Below, piece after piece: positions 16,067 to 25,211 of a stretch of 54,115 bases of DNA (the stretch's first letter is position 1; every line of letters begins with the position of its first letter). The notes under the pieces are model-generated. The model made no database searches and was not told where the DNA came from. It worked only from the letters and a program-made list of their open reading frames with translations. The stretch spans positions 92,579-146,693 of the forward strand of contig NZ_KE159722.1 of assembly GCF_000403455.2 (NCBI RefSeq). The letters run 5' to 3'. The position numbers and the translations under genes were made by a program. The stretch is from Dorea sp. 5-2. Lineage in GTDB: Bacteria > Bacillota > Clostridia > Lachnospirales > Lachnospiraceae.

Positions 16067-18229
16067 ATGAGTGAGCAGACAACAGGAAGAGTTACGATCC
16101 CTACGGATGTAGATGTAGTTCCGGAGACTCTGGAACTTATGAGGCGATGGGGAGCCGACGCCGTCAGGGACTGTGACGGCACCGAATATCCGGAGGCGTT
16201 GCGTAATGTGGATGCAAAGGTATATACCACTTATTACACTACGAGGAAGGATAATGCGTGGGCGAAGGCAAATCCGGACGAGATCCAGCAGATGTACATT
16301 ATGACTCCTTTTTATAATGCGCCGGGGGATACATTGAGAATTCCTCTGATGAACCACTTATATCCGGATATGCTGGAGGTGAATTGCCGCGATGATATTA
16401 AGAGATGGTGGGAGGTCGTCGACCGTACGACAGGCGAGACAGTGCCTGTAGAAGACTGGAGTTACGACGGGGAGACACAGGATGTCGTGCTTCTTCATAC
16501 AAAGGAATTCCATGATTATACGGTGAGCTTTCTTGCTTATATTATGTGGGATCCGGTCCACATGTACAACGCGGTGACCAACGACTGGAAGGATGTTGAA
16601 AAGCAGATCACCTTTGACGTGCGCCAACCCAAGACAAGAGAATATTCTCTGAAGCGTCTGAGAAAATATATTGAGGATAACCCTCACGTGGATGTGATCC
16701 GCTATACTACTTTTTTCCATCAGTTCACATTGATCTTTGACGAGCTTGCGCGGGAGAAATATGTGGACTGGTACGGTTACTCTGCTTCGGTGAGTCCTTA
16801 TATACTGGAACAGTTTGAAAAAGAGGCAGGATACAAGTTCCGTCCGGAGTTCATCATCGACCAGGGCTATATGAACAATACCTACCGTATTCCTTCGAAG
16901 GAATTCAGAGATTTCATGGCATTTCAGAGAAGAGAGGTGGCGAAGCTTGCCAAAGAGCTGGTAGACATCACGCACGAGTGCGGCAAGGAAGCCATGATGT
17001 TCCTGGGGGATCATTGGATCGGCATGGAACCTTTCATGGATGAATTCAAGGAAATCGGGCTTGACGCGGTCGTTGGAAGCGTTGGAAACGGCGCGACGCT
17101 CCGGCTTCTGAGTGATATTGAGGGTGTGCGTTATATTGAAGGACGTTTTCTGCCGTACTTCTTTCCGGATACGTTCCATGAGGGCGGGGATCCGGTAAAG
17201 GAAGCGAAAGTAAACTGGGTGACGGCAAGAAGAGCGATCTTGCGGAAGCCGATCGACAGGATCGGATACGGCGGTTATCTGAAGCTTGCCATGCAGTTCC
17301 CGGAATTCGTGGATTATGTGGAAAGCGTGTGCGGGGAATTCAGGGTCTTGTATGAAAATATCAAGGGAACGACGCCTTATTGTGTGAAGAAGGTGGGTGT
17401 GCTCAACAGTTGGGGAAAGATGCGCGCATGGGGGAATCACATGGTGCATCACGCGATCTATCATCAGCAGAATTATTCCTATGCAGGGATAATCGAGGCG
17501 TTAAGCGGGGCTCCGTTTGATGTGAAATATATTTCCTTCGAGGACATTAAGGAGGATCCCAAGTTGTTGGAGAGCCTGGATGTGATCCTGAATATCGGGG
17601 ATGCTTATACGGCGTACACCGGAGGAGAGAACTGGAAGGATGAAGAGATCCTGACGGCGATAAAGCGGTTTGTATACCGGGGAGGCGGTTTCATCGGCGT
17701 AGGAGAGCCGGCGGCATACCAGTGGCAGGGAAGATTCTTCCAGCTCTCGGGCATTCTCGGCGTAGAGGAAGAGAGAGGCTTTACCCTCAATGTGGACAAA
17801 TATAACTGGGATGAGCAAGAGCACTTTATCACGGAAGACTGCCGGGAAGAGATAGACTTTGGAGAAGGCAAGAAAAATATCTATGCGCTTGACGGTACGG
17901 CTGTGATCAAGAAAAAGGATGGAAGCGTACAGCTTGCAGCGAATGGCTTCGGGGAAGGAAGAGGAGTCTACATCAGCGGGCTTCCCTACAGTTTTGTGAA
18001 CAGCAGGCTTCTGTACAGGGCGATCCTGTGGGCGTCCGGTTCGGAGGGAGAATTACACCAGTGGTTCAGCAGCAACTACAATGTTGAAGTGCATGCGTAT
18101 ATAAAGAACGGGAAATATTGTGTGGTGAACAATACGTATGAACCTCAGAGCACGACGGTGTACAGAGGCGACAAAAGCAGCTTTCAGGCAGATCTTGCCG
18201 CGAATGAGATTATCTGGTATGAGATGTAG
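16067..18229 (+). CDS. 1,3-beta-galactosyl-N-acetylhexosamine phosphorylase (GH112)
   Basis: A 720-residue cytoplasmic GH112 enzyme. Members split beta-galactosyl-1,3-N-acetylhexosamines (lacto-N-biose, galacto-N-biose) with phosphate to galactose-1-phosphate and free hexosamine. The N-terminal TIM-barrel half, the GDHWIGMEPF motif (Asp315 at the family's general-acid position) and the C-terminal Rossmann-like and beta domains are in order, and the length is standard. There is no signal peptide, so substrate must be imported; the ABC importer 1.2 kb downstream is the obvious partner. The related activity on galactosyl-1,4-rhamnose cannot be excluded. An ACAGGAG site precedes the ATG. Confidence 0.9.
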   Translation: MSEQTTGRVTIPTDVDVVPETLELMRRWGADAVRDCDGTEYPEALRNVDAKVYTTYYTTRKDNAWAKANPDEIQQMYIMTPFYNAPGDTLRIPLMNHLYPDMLEVNCRDDIKRWWEVVDRTTGETVPVEDWSYDGETQDVVLLHTKEFHDYTVSFLAYIMWDPVHMYNAVTNDWKDVEKQITFDVRQPKTREYSLKRLRKYIEDNPHVDVIRYTTFFHQFTLIFDELAREKYVDWYGYSASVSPYILEQFEKEAGYKFRPEFIIDQGYMNNTYRIPSKEFRDFMAFQRREVAKLAKELVDITHECGKEAMMFLGDHWIGMEPFMDEFKEIGLDAVVGSVGNGATLRLLSDIEGVRYIEGRFLPYFFPDTFHEGGDPVKEAKVNWVTARRAILRKPIDRIGYGGYLKLAMQFPEFVDYVESVCGEFRVLYENIKGTTPYCVKKVGVLNSWGKMRAWGNHMVHHAIYHQQNYSYAGIIEALSGAPFDVKYISFEDIKEDPKLLESLDVILNIGDAYTAYTGGENWKDEEILTAIKRFVYRGGGFIGVGEPAAYQWQGRFFQLSGILGVEEERGFTLNVDKYNWDEQEHFITEDCREEIDFGEGKKNIYALDGTAVIKKKDGSVQLAANGFGEGRGVYISGLPYSFVNSRLLYRAILWASGSEGELHQWFSSNYNVEVHAYIKNGKYCVVNNTYEPQSTTVYRGDKSSFQADLAANEIIWYEM

Positions 18230-18238
18230 GAGATAGAA

Positions 18239-18290
18239 GAGGGCATCGCGTCATCATCAAAAGAGATGATCAAGCGATGCCCTCGCTTTA
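18239..18290 (+). terminator. Terminator after GH112 gene
   Basis: An 11-bp stem GAGGGCATCGC (18239-18249) with 18274-18284 holds a smaller nested stem (ATCATC/GATGAT) and is followed by GCTTTAT. The T-run is weak, but the position between convergent genes supports it. Confidence 0.65.
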
Positions 18291-18343
18291 TGTGCGGAGG
18301 ATAAGGCAGTTATTCGTCTGCGGTGATAAGCTCCCTGCAGCAG

Positions 18344-19192
18344 TCAGTTTTTCTCACACATTTTCCGGTATTGAAGAGGCGTCATTTCCAGTTCCTTGCG
18401 GAAGACCTGTGAAAAATAGGACTGGGAGGAGAAACCGATCGACTGTGCGATCTTTGAAACCGAGTAATTGGTGGTCTGCAGCAGGTGCTTAGCTTCGGAG
18501 ATCCGAATGTTGATCAGATAATTAATGGGAGAAACTCCTTTATATTTTTTGAATGCATGGACGATATAGTATTTATTCATGTATGTAAGCCGGCTTAAGG
18601 TATCCAGAGAGATGTCTTCAGAGAAATGCTCGTCCAGATATTGTTCGATGAATCTGCATTCTCTTGAAGTCCTGTCTGAAGATGCGACGGTAAACTCGGA
18701 TTTCGTGTTTCGCAGGATCAGGAGCACAAGGGTCTCCAGAAGGTTCGTACATATCTCGCGGTAGCCGCTGCTCTTTTGGTGTAATTCCCGGATGATGGAT
18801 TTCATGTAAAATAGCATATCGGTCCGATGGTTTTTGAAGTTGTAGATGCCGTAGTTGGCGTCCTGATCCTTTTCGGTCTGAAAGGAAAGCCCGTCGATTC
18901 CCAGAACGATGTATTCAAACGATGTCTTTGCGTCGCTGAGTTCGGTGTGCAGTACATTCGGATTGATGATGATAAAATCATCGTTCTTTACAAAACGGAC
19001 ATCGTCCTCCACCAGAAATTTCCCTTGTCCGTCTACAATGTAAAAGAGCTCGGTGAAGGGGTGGGTATGCATCATGCTCTGCCACTGTGCGTCACAGCGT
19101 GAGCGGGTGACGTACAGCAGCTGGACGTTGATACCGTCCAGGATCGTGGCGCTGGTTTCGGCGGAATCTAAATTATATCTTTGATAGGGCAT
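18344..19192 (-). CDS. AraC-family regulator with cupin sensor
   Basis: A 282-residue regulator: an N-terminal cupin sugar-sensing domain (about residues 25-110, with HPFTELFYI and a glycine-turn) and a C-terminal double helix-turn-helix (about 180-280, ending IGFSSQSYFSQVFRKELEMTP). It likely activates the adjacent importer and GH112 gene in response to the imported disaccharide or a product. The frame begins at 19228, but AAAGGAG lies before the ATG at 19192. It is divergent from the importer operon, with a 258-bp shared AT-rich regulatory region. Confidence 0.9.
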   Translation of the reverse strand: MPYQRYNLDSAETSATILDGINVQLLYVTRSRCDAQWQSMMHTHPFTELFYIVDGQGKFLVEDDVRFVKNDDFIIINPNVLHTELSDAKTSFEYIVLGIDGLSFQTEKDQDANYGIYNFKNHRTDMLFYMKSIIRELHQKSSGYREICTNLLETLVLLILRNTKSEFTVASSDRTSRECRFIEQYLDEHFSEDISLDTLSRLTYMNKYYIVHAFKKYKGVSPINYLINIRISEAKHLLQTTNYSVSKIAQSIGFSSQSYFSQVFRKELEMTPLQYRKMCEKN

Positions 19193-19334
19193 AGGTATCT
19201 CCTTTAATAAATAATAAATGAATGTCACTTTGCAAAAAAATTATATTTTTTTGTCGAAAATCTACAAATTGTTATTCATATTATAATTGAAAATGAAAAA
19301 AATGACAATAATTTTTGAGAAAATATAGAAAATT

Positions 19335-19354
19335 AGCAATATAGAGCAATATAT
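19335..19354 (+). promoter_or_regulatory. 10-bp tandem repeat, candidate AraC site
   Basis: AGCAATATAG (19335-19344) is followed directly by AGCAATATAT (19345-19354), a two-unit direct repeat with one-helical-turn period, upstream of an AT-rich stretch and about 100 bp before the importer gene. Direct repeats in this position suit AraC-type regulators. The surrounding 19193-19450 has no gene. Confidence 0.4.
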
Positions 19355-19450
19355 ATATAAAATATAACAAGATATGTATAGGAATGCGTGAAAAGATACG
19401 CTATTATTATTGCAACAACAAATTTTATAGTGTTTTAAGGAGGTAAAGGT

Positions 19451-20767
19451 ATGAAAAAGAAAATGATCAGTGCATTGTTGTGTGCGGCGATGGTTAGCAC
19501 GATGCTTGCCGGCTGCGGCGGAAGCGGCGGCGGTTCAGATGACGGCGGCAAGACAGACGATGGCGGCAGTAAGGAAGGAGACAAGCTTGTTTATTGGTCT
19601 ATGTGGGAAGCTACGGAGCCGCAGGGACAGGCGATCCAGGCAGCGATCGACGCATACACGGAAGAGAGCGGAGTAGAGGTTGACGTCCAGTTCAAGGGAC
19701 GTACCGGTATCCGTGAAGGCCTTCAGGCAGCTCTTGATGCAGGGACAGAGATTGACATGTTTGATGAGGATATCGACCGTGTCAATGATACATGGGGAAA
19801 GTATCTGATGGATCTAGAAGAGATGGCTAAGACAGGGAATTATGAAGAGACAGCAAATGCCGGGCTGATCGCGGCTTGCAGAGAAAAAGCCGGCGGAACA
19901 TTGAAGAGTATTCCTTATCAGCCGAACGTATTTGCCTTCTTCTATAACCAGGATCTGTTTGACAAGGCAGAGATCACAGCGCCGCCTGCGACATGGGAAG
20001 AGCTTCTTGACGTATGTAAAAAGCTGAAAGATAAAGGAATTACGCCTATGACGATGGACGATGCCTATGCGACGTCTGTGATCGGATATCATCTTGCCAG
20101 ATACGTCGGAGAGGCGGGAGTAAGAGAAGTTGTTACAGAAGGTAAATGGGATGATCCGGCTGTTGTACAGATGGCTAAGGATATCGAAGAATTAGCTTCT
20201 TCAGGATACTTCTCAGAGAATGTTGGTACTAACGTATGGCCGGCAGGACAGAATCAGGAACTGGCGACAGGACAGGTTGCTATGTATTTGAATGGTTCCT
20301 GGCTTCCGAACGAAGTAAAGGATATCGCGGGAGAGAATTTCAAGTGGGGATGTTTTGCATATCCGGCGCTTCCGGAAGTTGAGACAGAGCTTACAGCAGA
20401 AGGCGTTGGGGCTACAGGTGTAGAGACGAACAATTTCGGCGCGCAGGTATTTGCGATCAACAAAGATTCCAAGAAGGCTCAGGAAGCTTTTGATCTGATC
20501 ACCAAGATCACAAAGGGAGAATTCGATGCTAAGCTTGCAGAAGATTCCATCGGTATCCCTGCAGATTCTACGAACGGCGAGTGGCCTGCACTTGTATCCT
20601 GTGCAAAGCCTGTTATGGAAGGTTCTACGGCAAGATTTACATGGGCGGCTGGTTCTGAGGCAAATGAGAATGTAACTCCGATCATGAAGGAGAACTTCAT
20701 TAAGCTGATGGCCGGTACGGTTACTGCAGATGAGTTTGTAGAAGAGATGACAAAAGCCGGCAACTAA
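19451..20767 (+). CDS. Sugar ABC transporter substrate-binding lipoprotein
   Basis: A 438-residue extracellular binding protein (SBP_bac_1 family, cluster B) with a lipobox MLAGC at Cys22 followed by a Gly/Asp-rich linker. It has the usual pattern of two alpha/beta lobes, with FAFFYNQDLFDKA and MYLNGSWLPNEV segments typical of oligosaccharide binders. With the two permeases downstream it forms an importer. Next to GH112 and an AraC gene the likely ligand is galacto- or lacto-N-biose. No ATPase gene is present, so a shared MsmK-type ATPase elsewhere is expected. Confidence 0.88.
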   Translation: MKKKMISALLCAAMVSTMLAGCGGSGGGSDDGGKTDDGGSKEGDKLVYWSMWEATEPQGQAIQAAIDAYTEESGVEVDVQFKGRTGIREGLQAALDAGTEIDMFDEDIDRVNDTWGKYLMDLEEMAKTGNYEETANAGLIAACREKAGGTLKSIPYQPNVFAFFYNQDLFDKAEITAPPATWEELLDVCKKLKDKGITPMTMDDAYATSVIGYHLARYVGEAGVREVVTEGKWDDPAVVQMAKDIEELASSGYFSENVGTNVWPAGQNQELATGQVAMYLNGSWLPNEVKDIAGENFKWGCFAYPALPEVETELTAEGVGATGVETNNFGAQVFAINKDSKKAQEAFDLITKITKGEFDAKLAEDSIGIPADSTNGEWPALVSCAKPVMEGSTARFTWAAGSEANENVTPIMKENFIKLMAGTVTADEFVEEMTKAGN

Positions 20768-20830
20768 TGCGGCGGTCTCGCTGACGGGTGGTAATATTGC
20801 CAGTCAGAATAAGAATATGTCGTATACTGG

Positions 20831-20872
20831 AATATGGTGGCATCGTATGTAACGCTGCCGCCATATTTTTAT
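20831..20872 (+). terminator. Attenuating hairpin between binding protein and permeases
   Basis: A 12-bp stem (20831-20842 with 20856-20867, one G-T pair) and short T-rich tail lie between the binding-protein gene and the permeases. This is a common way to make more binding protein than permease. Confidence 0.6.
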
Positions 20873-20894
20873 AGCGGTGAAAGGAGTCGCGCAA

Positions 20895-21800
20895 ATGAAG
20901 AAAAATAAAGGAATGATTGTTACATTTTTGACTCCGGCAGTACTTTTCTTTGCGGTTATATTTGTTTATCCGATCGTAAGGACGCTGCTTATGAGTTTCT
21001 TTAATATTGAAGGGGTAACAGACAGTTTTGATCAGTGGTCTTTTGCCGGGATCAGCAATTATACGTCTCTTATGCAGACGGCGCTTTTTAAGACGGCGAT
21101 GATGAATCTGCTGAAGATCTGGCTGATCGGCGGAATTATTGTTATGAGTATTTCGTTATTGTTATCGGTTATTTTGACAAGTGGGATCCGTTTGAAGAAA
21201 TTTTTCCGGGCGATCATCTATCTGCCCAATATTATCAGTGCGGTTGCGTTGGCAACGATGTGGCTGCAGTATGTATACAGCAGCCAGTTCGGGTTGCTGA
21301 AGACAGTTTTTACTAAACTTCATCTCACGAAGTTAGCGGCAATTCCCTGGACTGACGGCGACCATAAGTTTATGTCTCTTTTGATCGCGTATTGTTTTGG
21401 TATGGTAGGATACCATATGCTTATCTGGGTCAGCGGAATTGAAAGGATCAGTCCGGAATTCTATGAAGCGGCAACAATTGACGGGGCGAATAAGCCTCAG
21501 CAGTTTAGATATATGACGCTCCCTCTGTTAAAGGGTGTATTTAAGACCAACATCACGATGTGGAGCGTTACCTCCGTTGGTTTCTTTGTATGGTCACAGC
21601 TTTTCTCAACAGTTACCGCCGAGCAGTCTACCATTGTTCCGGTTCAGTATATGTATCTGAAGATGTTTGGCGCAGGAAATACGGTAACGGCAAGAGACGC
21701 GGGACTTTCGGCGTCAATAGGCGTTATGCTTTGTCTCTGCGTGGTTATTGTATTTACAGTCTGCAACAAGTTGTTGAAAGACGATGATCTAGAATTTTAA
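20895..21800 (+). CDS. Sugar ABC transporter permease (MalF-type)
   Basis: A 301-residue inner membrane protein with six predicted spans, beginning with a hydrophobic segment (residues 8-30). The EAA loop YEAATIDGANKPQQFRYMTLP near residue 195 contacts the ATPase. The frame begins at 20877, but AAAGGAG is correctly placed for 20895. It is the first of two permeases of the importer. Confidence 0.9.
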   Translation: MKKNKGMIVTFLTPAVLFFAVIFVYPIVRTLLMSFFNIEGVTDSFDQWSFAGISNYTSLMQTALFKTAMMNLLKIWLIGGIIVMSISLLLSVILTSGIRLKKFFRAIIYLPNIISAVALATMWLQYVYSSQFGLLKTVFTKLHLTKLAAIPWTDGDHKFMSLLIAYCFGMVGYHMLIWVSGIERISPEFYEAATIDGANKPQQFRYMTLPLLKGVFKTNITMWSVTSVGFFVWSQLFSTVTAEQSTIVPVQYMYLKMFGAGNTVTARDAGLSASIGVMLCLCVVIVFTVCNKLLKDDDLEF

Positions 21801-21813
21801 GGAGGTAGAGGCT

Positions 21814-22692
21814 ATGGCAAAAGAAAAAAAAGTCCGTGAAAAATGGAACTGGAAAAAAGAAGCGAAGCTTCTTCCGGGGTATATTATACTTATTCTCTGG
21901 GTAGTGTTCACTTTTGTGCTGCTTGGATGGGTTTTTGCTGCAGGCTTGTCTACGACGCCGGATATATTTCAGGGAAATACATTAAAGTTCCCGACGGGGC
22001 TGCACTTTGAAAACTATGTGAAAGCATGGACCACATCGAATGTGTCAATGTTCTTCACCAATTCGCTGTTGTATTCCGTGGTCTCCTGTATCGCGCTCAT
22101 TTTGATCTGCGCGCCGGCTGCGTATGTATTGTCGAGATTTACTTTTCTGGGAAATAAGATCATACAGACGAGCTTCGTATCAGCGATGGGAACTCCGATC
22201 ATCATGGTGATCCTTCCGCTTTTTGGTATTGTGGCGTCTACAGGAGTCCTCAATAACGTGATGCTCAATAAGGCGGTGCTGATCTTTCTCTATATCGGGA
22301 TCAATGTGCCGTATACGACGATCTTCCTGCTGACCTTCTTCAGTAACCTGTCGAGGACTTATGAGGAAGCAGCCGCGATCGACGGCTGTCCGCCGCAGAA
22401 GACATTCTGGAAGATCATGTTCCCGATGGCACAGTCCGGTATTGTTACGGTTACGATCTTTAACTTCATTAATATCTGGAACGAGTATTTCCTGTCATTG
22501 ATCTTCGCAAATTCGGATCAGATGAAGCCGGTTGCCGTCGGACTCTTCGGAATGATCAATTCCATGAAGTATACAGGGGACTGGGCGGGAATGTTCGCTG
22601 CTGTTACGATCGTATTCCTTCCGACCTTTATTCTGTATATCTTCCTGTCTGAGAAGATCATCGGAGGTGTTACCGGAGGTATTAAGGGTTAG
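21814..22692 (+). CDS. Sugar ABC transporter permease (MalG-type)
   Basis: A 292-residue membrane protein with six predicted spans and the EAA loop YEEAAAIDGCPPQKTFWKIMFPMA near residue 190. It starts 13 nt after its partner with an AAGGAGG site. The basic N-terminus (KEKKVREKWNWKKEAK) is cytoplasmic. It completes the transmembrane pore of the importer. Confidence 0.9.
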   Translation: MAKEKKVREKWNWKKEAKLLPGYIILILWVVFTFVLLGWVFAAGLSTTPDIFQGNTLKFPTGLHFENYVKAWTTSNVSMFFTNSLLYSVVSCIALILICAPAAYVLSRFTFLGNKIIQTSFVSAMGTPIIMVILPLFGIVASTGVLNNVMLNKAVLIFLYIGINVPYTTIFLLTFFSNLSRTYEEAAAIDGCPPQKTFWKIMFPMAQSGIVTVTIFNFINIWNEYFLSLIFANSDQMKPVAVGLFGMINSMKYTGDWAGMFAAVTIVFLPTFILYIFLSEKIIGGVTGGIKG

Positions 22693-22730
22693 CGTGTGTT
22701 TGAAAATTCATTTATAAAAGTTAAATAACG

Positions 22731-22786
22731 ATAAGGAGTTCCGGAATATTTATGAGTTAAATATCAGTTGGAACTCCTTATGTTTT
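22731..22786 (+). terminator. Terminator of importer operon
   Basis: A perfect 12-bp stem ATAAGGAGTTCC (22731-22742) with 22770-22781 is followed by GTTTTAT. Its loop contains a second self-complementary ATATTTA. Confidence 0.75.
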
Positions 22787-22818
22787 ATTCTAGGCTGTAA
22801 AGCAAGGAGGAGATTATT

Positions 22819-22908
22819 ATGAAACCAACTCTGATATTTCGAAAAGAAATGTTTTCTGTCAGTACACTTAGAATTTTTAGTGGAAATGCCGGCGTTTCGT
22901 TGCTATAA
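22819..22908 (+). CDS. Possible 29-residue peptide upstream of cysK
   Basis: A strong AAGGAGGAG lies 9 nt before an ATG opening a 29-codon frame (MKPTLIFRKEMF...VSLL). The frame ends inside the cysK -10 box, so it is upstream of that transcript. Only the ribosome site supports it; it could be chance or the end of an eroded gene. Confidence 0.25.
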   Translation: MKPTLIFRKEMFSVSTLRIFSGNAGVSLL

Positions 22909-22909
22909 T
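22881..22909 (+). promoter_or_regulatory. Promoter of cysK
   Basis: TGGAAA (22881-22886), 17-bp spacer, and an extended -10 TGCTATAAT (TATAAT 22904-22909). The leader is short (about 25 nt), leaving no room for a T-box or riboswitch. Confidence 0.6.
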
Positions 22910-22941
22910 GTATAGGAAAATAATTTGCGGGAGGTAGTAGT

Positions 22942-23874
22942 ATGTCAAATATTTATACAGCTGTCGATCAGTTGATCGGCAGGACGCCGCTTCTGGAACT
23001 GACTCATATCGAGGAGGCATATGGGCTGAAAGCAAGAATCCTTGCGAAGCTTGAGTACTTGAACCCGGCAGGTTCCGTGAAAGACCGTGTGGCAAAGGAG
23101 ATGATAGAGGAAGCTGAGAGATCGGGCAGATTAAGGCCGGGCTCCGTCATCATCGAACCGACTTCCGGTAATACCGGTATCGGTCTTTCCGCCGTTGCCG
23201 CCGCGAGAGGATACAGGATCATCATTGTGATGCCGGATACGATGTCTATGGAGCGCCGCCAGCTTATGAAAGCCTATGGCGCCGAACTGGTATTGACCAG
23301 GGGGGCAGATGGCATGAAAGGCGCGATCGCCAAAGCAGAGGAATTAGCAGATGAGATTCCCGGCAGTTTCATTCCGGGACAGTTCGTGAATCCGGCAAAT
23401 GCGAAGGCGCACCGGGAGAGTACCGGTCCTGAGATTTATGAAGATACGGACGGGAAGGTGGATCTCTTTGTCGCAGGTGTGGGAACGGGCGGAACCATAA
23501 CAGGCGTCGGCGAATACTTAAGATCAAAGAATCCTGCCGTCAGAGTTGTTGCCGTGGAGCCTGCTTCTTCCGCCGTGCTCTCTGCCGGTACGGCAGGTTC
23601 CCATAAGATCCAGGGGATTGGCGCAGGTTTCATTCCGGAAGTCCTGAATACGGCGGTTTATGACGAGGTCATTCCTGTCTCCGATGAAGATGCGTTTGCG
23701 GCGGGAAGGCTCGTTGGCAGAAAGGAAGGCGTTCTTGTAGGCATCTCTTCCGGCGCGGCGGTTTTTGCTGCGATCGGGCTGGCGAAGCGTTCGGAAAATG
23801 AAGGAAAGACCATCGTTGTACTTCTGCCGGATACAGGAGACAGATATCTGTCCACGCCTTTGTTTGCAGAATAA
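22942..23874 (+). CDS. cysK: Cysteine synthase (O-acetylserine sulfhydrylase)
   Basis: A 310-residue PLP enzyme of the OASS family, making cysteine from O-acetylserine and sulfide. Lys47 (NPAGSVKDR) is the PLP Schiff-base residue. The asparagine loop TSGNTGIG follows (about 73-80), the phosphate-binding GTGGT is near 178, and the C-terminal GISSGAA motif is intact. Length is standard. A GGGAGGT site precedes the ATG. It is a single-gene unit with its own promoter and ends against a convergent histidine kinase gene. Confidence 0.93.
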   Translation: MSNIYTAVDQLIGRTPLLELTHIEEAYGLKARILAKLEYLNPAGSVKDRVAKEMIEEAERSGRLRPGSVIIEPTSGNTGIGLSAVAAARGYRIIIVMPDTMSMERRQLMKAYGAELVLTRGADGMKGAIAKAEELADEIPGSFIPGQFVNPANAKAHRESTGPEIYEDTDGKVDLFVAGVGTGGTITGVGEYLRSKNPAVRVVAVEPASSAVLSAGTAGSHKIQGIGAGFIPEVLNTAVYDEVIPVSDEDAFAAGRLVGRKEGVLVGISSGAAVFAAIGLAKRSENEGKTIVVLLPDTGDRYLSTPLFAE

Positions 23875-23893
23875 GGCGGAAGCGCTTATTTTG
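23872..23893. terminator. Compact bidirectional terminator
   Basis: AATAAGGC and GCGCTTATT form a short stem around GGAA, overlapping the cysK stop and ending against the histidine kinase gene, whose stop is at 23886. It is followed by TTTTG on the plus side. Confidence 0.45.
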
Positions 23894-25211
23894 CCTTCAG
23901 CAGGATCGATACTTTAAAGATCTGGTCCTGATATTCAAATTTGGATATTCCATTATATTGCTCAATGATATTGAGGACGGAGGAGATCCCGATTCCCTTG
24001 CGTCCTTTTTTCTTGGAAGATATGAAGAGGTCTCCGGACCTTAGGATCTCTCCTTCGTAGCTGTTTTCGATAATGATAGCCAGAAGAAATTTGGTAGCCG
24101 CTGATAACTTCACATGGATAAACCTGTCTTGGGAATTCATCCGCATGCAGGCTTCGACAGCATTTTCCAGAAGATTGGAAATGATGGCGCATAGATCCAT
24201 ATCAGGAAGGATCAATTCTTTCGGAAGCGATATGGATACGCTGAAAGCAGAGCCGGTGTTTTCTGAAAGCTCCTTATAATATCCGATCAGGGAATTTAAG
24301 GCAAGATTATCGCAGAAAATGTCTGCGGGGGGAGTCAGGGAGGAGCGATAGTCCCTTATGTATTCGTTTAATCCCTGGATATTCTCTGTCTTAATATAGT
24401 TATCTATGACCAGAAGGTGGTGGCGCATATCGTGGCGCTGCCGGCTTGTCTGTTGGATCTGGCGCTGGAGGACTTCTGCCTGTTTGCGCTGAGAGTCTGA
24501 GACAGTCTCAGAGATATGCAGCTTCTCGGAAAGATTCGCATTTTCGCTGATGACAATGACCATATGCATGATCAGGACATAGGTGGCGAAGGTGAGGATC
24601 ACCCAGAGCGGAGGGATGAAGTAAAAGAATCTGTCCGGCACAGAATCCTGGGAAGAGATATTCTTAGAAAACAGTAGGTTATAGATAAGGTTATTGCAGA
24701 TCGGGATGATCCATACCTGATTCCAGATGGAAAAGGAAGCAGTGTAGTCCAGGGCAGGGCGCAGGAAGTTTCGGAAAAAACGGTATATGAGAGGAAAGGT
24801 AATAACGGTCAAGATGATCCGGATCACGGATGAATCAAAGGTATTGAAGGAGGGAAGACGGTCTCTCAACAGGAAAAAAACATACATGGAAAGGAGCGTG
24901 ACCTGTTCCGCATAGCATTTTGCGACAGCGACGATAAAGATACCGTGGCCGAAACGATATCCGGTTGCCATGTCGAAGATGACCGCACCGAGAATGATGG
25001 TGGACAGACCGATGGTGAGGTATTTAAGCGGGAAGGAGGCGTAGCTTGCATATGTGCCGGAACCGTAGAAGGTGATCGCAAGATATGCAAGGATCGCTCT
25101 GGCGATGTGCAGGAAGACAGGGGGGCGCAGGCGGTTTCTGAATGTGAGGAGCAGAAGGGCGAAACAGGGAAGGATAAAGAAAAGAGTATTGATGATATGT
25201 GCGGCTGTCAT
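23886..25211 (-). CDS. AgrC-like sensor histidine kinase
   Basis: A 441-residue kinase. Residues 1-225 contain about six or seven predicted membrane spans, then a coiled coil (225-265), a histidine motif RQRHDMRHHL near 263, and a GHKL ATPase domain with N-box LLENAVEAC near 350 and the glycine motif KGRKGIGISS near 400. It belongs to the AgrC/HPK10 group that senses peptides. It overlaps its response regulator by 4 nt. No AgrB/AgrD pair is nearby, so the ligand is unknown. Confidence 0.88.
   Translation of the reverse strand: MTAAHIINTLFFILPCFALLLLTFRNRLRPPVFLHIARAILAYLAITFYGSGTYASYASFPLKYLTIGLSTIILGAVIFDMATGYRFGHGIFIVAVAKCYAEQVTLLSMYVFFLLRDRLPSFNTFDSSVIRIILTVITFPLIYRFFRNFLRPALDYTASFSIWNQVWIIPICNNLIYNLLFSKNISSQDSVPDRFFYFIPPLWVILTFATYVLIMHMVIVISENANLSEKLHISETVSDSQRKQAEVLQRQIQQTSRQRHDMRHHLLVIDNYIKTENIQGLNEYIRDYRSSLTPPADIFCDNLALNSLIGYYKELSENTGSAFSVSISLPKELILPDMDLCAIISNLLENAVEACMRMNSQDRFIHVKLSAATKFLLAIIIENSYEGEILRSGDLFISSKKKGRKGIGISSVLNIIEQYNGISKFEYQDQIFKVSILLKAK

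Noticed and set aside
16358..17464. Long minus-strand frame opposite the GH112 gene
   Set aside because: It is antisense to a clear catalytic gene, with His/Arg-rich composition typical of a shadow frame and no ribosome site.
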